NCBI GenBank assembly: GCA_019746095.1
Contig: JAIESL010000090.1
Location: 1-46,767, forward strand
DNA: 46,767 bases
Source: Caulobacteraceae bacterium
GTDB lineage: Bacteria; Pseudomonadota; Alphaproteobacteria; Caulobacterales; Caulobacteraceae
Direction of reading: 5' to 3'
A model generated the notes under the pieces. That model had not been told where the DNA came from. It worked only from the letters and a program-made list of their open reading frames with translations, and searched no databases. Shown here piece by piece: positions 1-7,543 of this stretch. Made by a program: the position numbers and the translations under genes. The stretch's first letter is position 1. Each line of letters opens with the position of its first letter.

Positions 1-119
1 CCTCCGCCGCCACCTCCGCCGCCGCCACCGCCACCGCCGGAGGACCCGCCGCCGCCGCAACCCGCCAGGGCCAGCCCCGCCAGGGCCGCCAGAACCAGTC
101 CCCGGGCGCGCGGGCTCAT
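1..119 (-). CDS. Poly-glycine lipoprotein, N-terminal fragment
   Basis: This is the first 39 codons of a gene that runs off the left edge of the window. It begins with ATG, which overlaps the TGA stop of the upstream cytochrome gene (ATGA), so the two are probably co-transcribed and translationally coupled. The peptide has a short basic N-terminus (MSPRARG), a hydrophobic stretch rich in Leu and Ala, and a lipobox LAGC with the acylated Cys at residue 21. After the Cys come four Gly, two Ser and an unbroken run of at least 12 Gly reaching the window edge. This is a lipoprotein signal peptide followed by a flexible linker. The functional domain lies outside the window, so no function can be assigned. 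Glycine tracts behind a lipobox often tether a domain away from the membrane; that role is inference here. Confidence 0.75.
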   Translation of the reverse strand, partial: MSPRARGLVLAALAGLALAGCGGGGSSGGGGGGGGGGGG

Positions 120-1513
120 CGGGCGCGCCTCACGGCGTTCGCGACGCCACCCATTGCGCGGCGGAACTCCTGCGGCCGATAGCGGTTGGGATCACGGACG
201 GCGGCATAGGCCCGATCGATATCGGGGCGCATCGCCCGCACGGCACCGGCCTCGATCTGGCCCTGGGCAACGAGGGCGTTCAGCAAGGTGTCGACCGCCA
301 TCACCGCCTGGGCACCGCCGGAATAGTCGGTGTAGCGCGGGGCCAGCGCCTCCCCCAGCACATCCTCGAGGATGGCGAAGGTGTCGGCGCGGCTGAAGGG
401 GCTGGATGCGAAACTGGCCGACAGCTGGCCCGCAGTCCCGGCCAGGCGGCGGGCGGCCTCGAGCGCGCCCGCACGGTCGGCTCCCAAGGCCTGGTGGAAG
501 GCGCGGGAGTCCGCGTGAAAACGCTGGGCCAGCGCCGGCGGCGCGGTGCGGGCCGCCGCCGCCAGCATGATCATGTTCTCGTCGTTGAAGGGCGGCGTCC
601 CGAACGGAATGGGCCGCCCCGGATTGGTTTCGACCAGCAGGGGCGCGTCCGGCTCGTCAGAAATCGGCCGATGACAGCTGTGGCAGTCGAAGAAATAGAG
701 TTCCGGGAAGACGCCAGTCCCGGTCCGTGCCCCATCGCCATAGACAGTCAGGATGCGCTGCAGGGCCACGGCTTGTCCCACGGCCCACACGCGGGCGGAA
801 TCCATCGTCGCCTTGCGCTGCACATAGTCGGCATCGACGTCGTGGTGCTGCTGGAAGGCCGTGAACAGCTCCAGCTCGAAGGACAGGCGCGGATGGCCCG
901 CGCTCATCATCTCGTGGGTGACGAACTGGTTTGGCTTGTCGCTGCCCCAGTGGCAGTCGAGGCAGACATTGGCCCGCACGACCGGATCTTCCAGCCGGGT
1001 CATGCCCTGGGCGACATTGGCGGCGTGGCTGGCCCCGACGGTGTAGTGGCTGGCGATCCAGCCGCCCGACGGCCCGTGACAGCTCTCGCAGCCGACGCCG
1101 TCAGAAATCTGGAACCGGGGCCCGCGCGCGGCGGCAGGCTCTGCGTGGCAACCCAGACAGGCCGGGGCATTCTGGGCCGGGCCCAGACCGAGCCGGCGCG
1201 TGATGGCCTGGGCACGGGGATAGGTCAGGGTCCGCCAGGCCCGGCTGTGCGAGCCGCCCGGCCCCGTCGGATCCTGCCAGCTGACCAGTTCGTTCTGGCG
1301 CACGACCGCCCCGTCGGCGGCCTGACGGCCATGGCAGGTCGATCCGGCGCAGGAGGCAACACCTTCGTGGACGCCGGGTGACGGCAGCTGGCTGGCGGAG
1401 GCCTTGGACGGCAGCACACCGCCGATCCCGACGCAGAGCGCCAGGAACAGGGCCGCGCTCGCCCAGACCGCAACCGGGCGGTAACGACCCACGTTGATCG
1501 TCGACGTGCTCAC
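116..1513 (-). CDS. Multihaem c-type cytochrome (cytochrome c-554-like)
   Basis: This is a 465-residue exported electron-transfer protein. It has a hydrophobic signal or anchor at about residues 13-34. Four classical haem-binding motifs are visible: CLGCH (119-123), CESCH (142-146), CLDCH (184-188) and CHSCH (277-281). A fifth, widely spaced site, CAGSTCH (55-61), has four residues between the cysteines. The segment MMSAGHPRLSFE near residue 202 supplies extra histidines that could serve as distal ligands, as in cytochrome c-554-type folds. The C-terminal 170 residues carry no haem motif and look helical. The start is GTG at 1513, with GGGGA just upstream; no in-frame ATG fits as well. It lies 115 bases behind gspK and overlaps the next lipoprotein gene by four bases. 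Its redox partner is unknown. The haem count is seen directly; the family assignment is moderately sure. Confidence 0.8.
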   Translation of the reverse strand: MSTSTINVGRYRPVAVWASAALFLALCVGIGGVLPSKASASQLPSPGVHEGVASCAGSTCHGRQAADGAVVRQNELVSWQDPTGPGGSHSRAWRTLTYPRAQAITRRLGLGPAQNAPACLGCHAEPAAARGPRFQISDGVGCESCHGPSGGWIASHYTVGASHAANVAQGMTRLEDPVVRANVCLDCHWGSDKPNQFVTHEMMSAGHPRLSFELELFTAFQQHHDVDADYVQRKATMDSARVWAVGQAVALQRILTVYGDGARTGTGVFPELYFFDCHSCHRPISDEPDAPLLVETNPGRPIPFGTPPFNDENMIMLAAAARTAPPALAQRFHADSRAFHQALGADRAGALEAARRLAGTAGQLSASFASSPFSRADTFAILEDVLGEALAPRYTDYSGGAQAVMAVDTLLNALVAQGQIEAGAVRAMRPDIDRAYAAVRDPNRYRPQEFRRAMGGVANAVRRAR

Positions 1514-1628
1514 AATGTCCCCGCTTCCCCCGTTGGGCCCCTTTCGGAGACCCGACCGAACGACGTTAGCACCATTTCCGGCGGCCTGTCAGCCGGTTCG
1601 CCCAAAGCCAGAAGTCCCGGGTCAGGGC

Positions 1629-2618
1629 CTATTCCTCCGGGGTCCAGCGGCGGATCACGGTTCGCGGCTCGCTGCCCGGCCGCGCCTCGATCAGGGCGGT
1701 GCGCACCGCATGGGTGCCACCGTGATCGACATCGATACGGAGGTCGAAATAGTCCGTTCTTACAGTGACCTGATCACGTGCCAGCGGCCTGATCGCAAGC
1801 CCCGCGAGCGCCGACTGGCTCCAGAATTCCGTCGACCCCGTCCAGCCCGCGGCCGGTCGAGCCGCGATCATGGCGCGCGCGGCCGGCAGGCCCAGGGCCC
1901 CGTCGGTCAACATCACCAGAAGCGGCGCATCTTCGGGCGCGAGCGTATTGACGTTGATCGGCGAGCGGTCGCTCGGCAGGGCGCACAGGTGCGGCCGCAG
2001 CCGGGCATAGGTCCGCGCATCAACCCCGCGCATGACCCTCAGCTCCGATACCTCGGCCAGTGGAACGCCGCCGGTCCGGTAAGGTTCAGCCAGACCGGCA
2101 TAGGCACTGTCCTCGGCCCCCAGCGGGCGCGCCGTCGTATCCGTGTCGATCCAGTCGATCAAACTGTCGGTTATGGTACGCATCCGGGTCGGTTCGACGC
2201 CGACGGCGTCTCCCAGGCTCAGCAGCTGGGCCGCCGCCGAGGGCTGCCCGGCCCACCGGTCCCCCGTCCATTCGACCACGCTGTTCAGGTTGAAACAGGC
2301 CTGGCCATCCCGGACGATCGCGGTCAGGCTGCCGCCGTCGATCGGCAGGGTGACCACCCGGCCGTTCCACGCCGGTGTCAGCGGCGTACGGTTCGTGCCC
2401 GCCCCCTCGGCGACGAGCCGGGCGATTTGACCCCTCACCAAGGTTTCGGCCCCGTCAGCATACCACTGGGCCTGGGCTCCGGCCTCGGCATTGGCCGTCC
2501 GGCGCACCGAGAACCGCACATCATCCAGCACGGCCACCGCCACCACCGCCATGACCGCCACCAGCAGCAGGACGGTCAGCAGTGCCATCCCCGCCCGTTC
2601 CCGCATCGCCCCCTTCAT
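1629..2618 (-). CDS. gspK: Type II secretion minor pseudopilin GspK
   Basis: This is a 329-residue protein with a prepilin-like N-terminus. A short basic leader ending ERAG is followed by the hydrophobic helix MALLTVLLLVAVMAVVAV, so prepilin peptidase should cut after Gly10. The residue five positions after the cut is not Glu, which is the known peculiarity of GspK among pseudopilins. The large periplasmic part contains the helix-hairpin-helix-like alpha domain of the family (for example SLIDWIDTD and INVNTLAPE). GspK caps the pseudopilus tip together with GspI and GspJ in the type II secretion system. Its ATG overlaps the gspJ stop (ATGA), so the two are coupled. No other gsp gene is visible in the window; gspI and gspH would normally precede gspJ. 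The family assignment is fairly sure from the N-terminus, the length and the gspJ neighbour. Confidence 0.8.
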   Translation of the reverse strand: MKGAMRERAGMALLTVLLLVAVMAVVAVAVLDDVRFSVRRTANAEAGAQAQWYADGAETLVRGQIARLVAEGAGTNRTPLTPAWNGRVVTLPIDGGSLTAIVRDGQACFNLNSVVEWTGDRWAGQPSAAAQLLSLGDAVGVEPTRMRTITDSLIDWIDTDTTARPLGAEDSAYAGLAEPYRTGGVPLAEVSELRVMRGVDARTYARLRPHLCALPSDRSPINVNTLAPEDAPLLVMLTDGALGLPAARAMIAARPAAGWTGSTEFWSQSALAGLAIRPLARDQVTVRTDYFDLRIDVDHGGTHAVRTALIEARPGSEPRTVIRRWTPEE

Positions 2619-3229
2619 CGCCCGCCCCCGACCAGGAACAGTTGGGTCATCGTGCCATAGCCCTCGAGGGTCAGGGTCAGGCGCACGGCATCGGGCGGGC
2701 GGCCTGCGGGGTCAGGCACTGGTGCCTCCGTTTCGCGGCCGTCCCGAATGAAGCCGACGGTCAGCTCCGACACCCCGGTCAGCAGCCGCTGCGGCGGACC
2801 GGGCCGCGACCCGTCCAGAAACCGCGAGACGCGCCGCTCGAGCACCCCGTCCACCAGCCGGTACTCGACCCGCTGCAGGGACGACCTGCGGGCACCTCCG
2901 GCATTGCTCCAGCCCGCGCGGGTCACGGTCAGGACCGGATCTGCCGGCCCGCCCGGCCCGGCGAGTGGCAAGGGCTGCGGCTCACCGTTCCGGTCGCGCG
3001 TCCGCCGGGTCGTGGCCTGGCCCAGGTCTGCCCGGAGCAGGCTGCGCATACGCTGCAGGGCCGCCGTGCGCTCGCTCGCCTCGCGAACGGCAAACCGGTT
3101 GTTGATGGACGTGGCCAGCACCGCCGTCCCCGCCGCCGCAATCAGGGCGAACAGCAGCAGGGCCGTCATGGCCTCCACCAGGGTGAATCCCCGCCGGAAC
3201 CGCGCCGCGGACCCCATTCCCCTCATCAC
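2615..3229 (-). CDS. gspJ: Type II secretion minor pseudopilin GspJ
   Basis: This is a 204-residue minor pseudopilin. The N-terminus has a basic leader (RFRRG) followed by the type IV pilin-like motif FTLVEAMTALLLFALIAAAG, with the conserved Glu at position +5 after the predicted prepilin peptidase cut. The rest is a periplasmic beta-rich domain typical of GspJ (for example VEYRLVDGVLERRV). GspJ forms the pseudopilus tip complex with GspI and GspK. The stop overlaps the start of gspK. Two start codons are possible: ATG at 3229 and the ATG four codons later, which follows GATGAGGGG. The upstream 170 bases, which are notably A/T-rich around 3340-3400, contain no gspI; the gene is therefore the first of its operon here. 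Confidence 0.8.
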   Translation of the reverse strand: MMRGMGSAARFRRGFTLVEAMTALLLFALIAAAGTAVLATSINNRFAVREASERTAALQRMRSLLRADLGQATTRRTRDRNGEPQPLPLAGPGGPADPVLTVTRAGWSNAGGARRSSLQRVEYRLVDGVLERRVSRFLDGSRPGPPQRLLTGVSELTVGFIRDGRETEAPVPDPAGRPPDAVRLTLTLEGYGTMTQLFLVGGGR

Positions 3230-3402
3230 CCCCAGTGGCTTCGAGGAGAACTACACCCTCGCGGACGCCCGAACACAATCCCGCATACCGGCGAAAAGCG
3301 TCCCCACATCAGGTACCCTCCGCCGTTCTCATCTTGCGCTGCAACAAAATCTGTAACAATGGTTGATATAAGCATTACCTATGGTCAATGCCGGGGCCCG
3401 CC

Positions 3403-3588
3403 ATGTTCAAATCTTTGAAATGTCACCTGAAAGGCCATCTGTACGTCGATAGCCGCAGCCAGCCCGGCAGCCAGGTCTGCGTGCGCTGCCGTCATCGCCT
3501 GCCGTTTGAAGGCCTGACCGCCCGCTCCGTGGCAGAGACCGGGGCCCAACCTGACAAGACCAAACCGGACCTGCCCCCCTCATCCTGA
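3403..3588 (+). CDS. Small Cys/His protein, possible zinc-binding
   Basis: This is a 61-residue protein beginning MFKSLKCHLKGH. I chose ATG 3403; an in-frame ATG at 3388 would add five residues (MPGPA) that look untypical, and neither has a clear Shine-Dalgarno. Cys7, His12, Cys26 and Cys29 (the last two in CVRC) are spaced like a small zinc knuckle. The C-terminal third is hydrophilic and probably disordered. The gene is divergent from gspJ and preceded by an A/T-rich stretch (about 3340-3400) that probably contains a promoter. It ends 34 bases before the convergent pyrG stop. I do not recognise the family. The pattern of codon use supports a real gene, but it is short and could be spurious. 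Confidence 0.5.
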   Translation: MFKSLKCHLKGHLYVDSRSQPGSQVCVRCRHRLPFEGLTARSVAETGAQPDKTKPDLPPSS

Positions 3589-3622
3589 CACGCGCCCACC
3601 GCCCGCAGGCGTCGGCGAACCC

Positions 3623-5281
<1,659 letters not shown>

Positions 5282-5395
5282 TCACTCTACCGCTGATTCG
5301 ACCCGCGGAACCGCACGGGATCCCGCAAGCATGGAAAAGATGCACCACACACGGCCCGGCCGGGTGCTGAAGGGACTTCGGGAGCGATCGGGAAA

Positions 5396-5416
5396 GGCGG
5401 GGATGGTTCCCCCGCC
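5396..5416 (-). terminator. Possible terminator after secG
   Basis: A seven-base perfect inverted repeat (GGCGGGG/CCCCGCC, 7-base loop) lies five bases beyond the secG stop. Read on the minus strand it is followed by only three T residues (TTTCCC), so it may be a weak intrinsic terminator or simply a 3' end stabiliser between secG and pyrG. Confidence 0.35.
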
Positions 5417-5420
5417 CATC

Positions 5421-5855
5421 CTAGTTCGCGGGGGCCGGTTGCGCCGGAGCGGGGGCCGCAGCCGGGGCCGGGGCGGCGGAAATCCCCGACAGGCTGGATT
5501 CCAGGTTCTGCAGCGACGGAGCCGCCGGCTGGGCCGGGGCGGCCGGATCAGCCGCAGCACCTGCGGCCGGCGTGGCCGGGGCCATCAGTTCGCCGACAGC
5601 ATCCACATCGACGATCGAACGGTTGGAGCGCTCGACATTGCCCAGAATGGTCAGGCCGATCGCGCAAAGGAAGAACAGCGTCGCCAGAACCCAGGTCGTC
5701 TTGGTCAGCAGATTGCCGGCTCCACGCGCCGTCATGAAGCCCGAGGGGCCACCGCCCATCCCGAGCGCGCCGCCCTCGGAACGTTGAATCAGGATCACGC
5801 CGGCGAGCGCGACCGAGATGATGATCATGGCGACGAGGAGAATGGTCTGGAGCAT
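5421..5855 (-). CDS. secG: Protein translocase subunit SecG
   Basis: This 144-residue inner-membrane protein is the accessory subunit of the SecYEG translocon. Two membrane helices are visible: about residues 2-23 (LQTILLVAMIIISVALAGVI) and 55-72 (TTWVLATLFFLCAIGLTI). Between them lies the family loop QRSEGGALGMGGG. The last 60 or so residues form an Ala/Pro/Gln-rich low-complexity tail that is long compared with the roughly 75-110 residues of enterobacterial SecG; such tails are common in alphaproteobacteria. The gene lies between tpiA and pyrG on the same strand, which is the usual neighbourhood of secG in this class. Confidence 0.93.
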   Translation of the reverse strand: MLQTILLVAMIIISVALAGVILIQRSEGGALGMGGGPSGFMTARGAGNLLTKTTWVLATLFFLCAIGLTILGNVERSNRSIVDVDAVGELMAPATPAAGAAADPAAPAQPAAPSLQNLESSLSGISAAPAPAAAPAPAQPAPAN

Positions 5856-5989
5856 GGCAGCCGATATGTGTGGCGCGGACCGCGCCGATCAAGCGGCGGC
5901 GTCTAACATTTGGGGAGGAACTAGGGAATAGGCATTAGGGACCAGCCGGCAGGCGGCACCCTGAACGGCTGCACAGTCCCCCTGAACCG

Positions 5990-6736
5990 TCACGCCCCGC
6001 GCACAATCCCCAGAAAGTCCGCCGCCTTCAGCGAGGCACCGCCGACCAGGGCCCCGCCGACCTCGGGCACGGCCAGAATTTCGCGCGCATTGTCCGGCTT
6101 GACCGAGCCGCCGTAGAGGATCGGTGTCCCGCCGGCCCCGGGCCCCAGTCGCTCGACCATCGCCGCCCGAACCGCGCGGTGAACTTCCTCAATCTGCTCC
6201 AGCGTCGGCGTCAGGCCCGTACCGATGGCCCAGACCGGCTCATAGGCGACCGCGAAATCCCGACCGGCCAGGGCCGTCGGCAGGGAGCCGAGGATCTGGG
6301 CACGCACCACCTCGACGGCCCGGCCTGCCTCATGCTGCTCCAGTGTCTCACCGACGCAGATGATGGGTGCCAGGCCGGCCTCCAGCGCCGCCGTCGCCTT
6401 GGCGGACACCAGGGCATCGGTCTCGCCATACCCCTGACGGCGCTCAGAATGGCCCAGGATGACCAGGGTGGCCCCGGCATCCTTCAGCATGGCCGCCGAA
6501 ATGTCCCCGGTGAAGGCACCGTGGGTCTCGGCGCGGCAGTCCTGCCCGCCGATTTCGATTCCGGCTCCGGCCGCCTGCGCCATCCGTTCGACGAGAGTGG
6601 CGGGCGGGCACAGGGCAACACGGCAAGCGGGGCTGGCCTCGGCCAGCCCCGCGCACAGCCTATCCACCTCGCCCAGGCTCGCGCCGAGGCCGTTCATCTT
6701 CCAGTTTCCGGCGATCAGTTTTGCGGTCTTTATCAT
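5990..6736 (-). CDS. tpiA: Triose-phosphate isomerase
   Basis: This 248-residue TIM-barrel enzyme interconverts dihydroxyacetone phosphate and glyceraldehyde 3-phosphate in glycolysis and gluconeogenesis. The substrate-binding Asn-Lys pair is in AGNWKMNG near residue 10. The catalytic His is in VILGHSERRQ and the catalytic Glu in AYEPVWAIGTG. The phosphate-binding loops ILYGGSVKP and GGALVGGASLK close the C-terminus. The length is normal for a bacterial enzyme. It is divergent from ppiD across an 800-base gene-free region and lies 134 bases upstream of secG. Confidence 0.97.
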   Translation of the reverse strand: MIKTAKLIAGNWKMNGLGASLGEVDRLCAGLAEASPACRVALCPPATLVERMAQAAGAGIEIGGQDCRAETHGAFTGDISAAMLKDAGATLVILGHSERRQGYGETDALVSAKATAALEAGLAPIICVGETLEQHEAGRAVEVVRAQILGSLPTALAGRDFAVAYEPVWAIGTGLTPTLEQIEEVHRAVRAAMVERLGPGAGGTPILYGGSVKPDNAREILAVPEVGGALVGGASLKAADFLGIVRGA

Positions 6737-7238
6737 CCGGGCTTTCTATGCGGCGGCCGCTGACAAGCCAACCACCCGAATTCCTTCTCCCCCTGACGGG
6801 GCAGCCAGCCGAATGCTCGAAATCCGCCGATTGTCAGCAGGCCCCGGGCCGCCAGCCCCTGATTCCGCGCCCCTTCCCTAGAAATCAGCGTCCCTGGCCC
6901 GCCGCACGCCGACCCGGCCCCATGATCCCTCCGTTCCGTCGCAGGGGCGGGCGCAAGGCCTTGCGATCTTTTCGCGGCGGAAGCCGGATGAGCGGGAGCG
7001 ATCTCTTCGCCCACCGCAGCGGCTCGCGAGCGCCCCCGGACCCCAAGCAGCAAGCCGCCGTGCGGCGAGTGCAAGCTCCGACAGTCCGGCCTCAAGGCGC
7101 GAGCCCCCGCGGGGCAAGCACAGGCCGAACGTGAAGGGCGACGGGCCGGCAACCCGCGCCGTTCCGGGGATCGGGTTCGCAAGGCCTCGCCACATTGGCC
7201 GGAGGCTGCGTCGGCAAGGCGTGCAGAGCGCCGCTGGT

Positions 7239-7254
7239 CCTGAAGACATTCAGG
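7239..7254. repeat. Perfect 6-bp hairpin CCTGAA-GACA-TTCAGG
   Basis: This is a perfect inverted repeat with a GACA tetraloop inside the gene-free block. With a one-base bulge the stem extends by two G-C pairs. It could be an RNA hairpin or a protein-binding site; its function is unknown. Confidence 0.5.
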
Positions 7255-7326
7255 CCGAAAGCTCCCGGCCAGACATTCCGTGCGGAGCGATGACGCGAAG
7301 CCGAAACATTCACTTCCCAACGGTCC

Positions 7327-7343
7327 CCGGGCTCCACGCCCGG
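7327..7343. repeat. Perfect 6-bp hairpin CCGGGC-TCCAC-GCCCGG
   Basis: This is a second perfect inverted repeat in the gene-free block, with an all-GC stem and a five-base loop. It is stable enough to fold in RNA. No T-tract follows on either strand, so it is not a standard terminator. Confidence 0.5.
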
Positions 7344-7407
7344 CACTCCGCCGGCCCTTCCCGCACTTTCCAACGCTCGGCCGAAGAGGGCTTCAGCCTG
7401 CGTCAAA

Positions 7408-7434
7408 ACACCCGGCGGCGTCGGTTCCGGGTGT
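7408..7434 (-). repeat. 8-bp inverted repeat, possible minus-strand terminator
   Basis: The arms ACACCCGG and CCGGGTGT pair perfectly around an 11-base loop. Read on the minus strand the stem is followed by TTTTG (one T belongs to the stem), a weak terminator signature. If it works, it would insulate the tpiA side from transcription coming leftward out of the ppiD promoter region. It could equally be part of a larger folded RNA. Confidence 0.4.
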
Positions 7435-7474
7435 CGGAGCCTTGTCACCACGGCCCAACAATCGTGCCATCGTC

Positions 7475-7503
7475 TTGCCGTGCGGGCCGCTGACACCCTA
7501 TAG
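7475..7503 (+). promoter_or_regulatory. Sigma-70-type promoter of ppiD-trpE
   Basis: TTGCCG (7475-7480), a 17-base spacer and CTATAG (7498-7503) form a good housekeeping promoter 41 bases upstream of the ppiD ATG. Because trpE overlaps ppiD and has no room for a promoter of its own, this is also the best candidate promoter for trpE. Confidence 0.55.
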
Positions 7504-7543
7504 GCCAAGCAGCACCCTTGCCGCTGATCCGCCAGGACCGACC

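Larger units (their letters stand above)
6737..7543. other. 807-base gene-free block rich in inverted repeats
   Basis: This is the only long stretch without a credible gene, between tpiA (minus) and ppiD (plus). All frames stay open for long distances because of the GC content, but the predicted peptides are Arg/Pro/Ala/Cys-rich, lack recognisable domains and have no ribosome-binding sites. Several perfect inverted repeats are present: CCTGAA/TTCAGG (7239-7254, four-base loop), CCGGGC/GCCCGG (7327-7343, five-base loop) and ACACCCGG/CCGGGTGT (7408-7434). Roughly 6940-7320 has the look of a dispersed element or structured RNA. I vaguely recall similar reading frames annotated as hypothetical proteins in other Caulobacteraceae, but this is unverified. 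It does not contain the conserved cores of RNase P RNA or tmRNA that I know. The last 70 bases hold the ppiD promoter. Confidence 0.5.

Noticed and set aside
1..60. Simple-sequence GGC repeat as a repeat element
   Set aside because: It is the coding tract for a poly-Gly linker behind a lipobox, with mixed Gly codons, rather than a perfect tandem repeat.
1494..2660. A 388-codon open frame antisense to gspK
   Set aside because: It is the antisense of a recognisable pseudopilin gene, rich in Arg, Pro and His, with no domain.
3230..3278. A possible gspI remnant just upstream of gspJ (EGVVLLE-like residues)
   Set aside because: The match to a pilin-like N-terminus is only a few residues, has no basic leader or Gly cleavage site, and is out of frame with any continuing pseudopilin sequence.
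7321..7345. Possible RNase P RNA core (GGGCTCCAC next to GTCC)
   Set aside because: Only a short string resembles the conserved region; the GAGGAAAG core and the other conserved blocks of bacterial RNase P RNA are absent.
6733..7508. Overlapping minus-strand open frames (195, 123 and 138 codons) in the gap between tpiA and ppiD
   Set aside because: They overlap each other in different frames, are Arg/Pro/Cys-rich, lack ribosome-binding sites and show no domain. Similar open frames occur on every strand here because stop codons are rare at this GC content.
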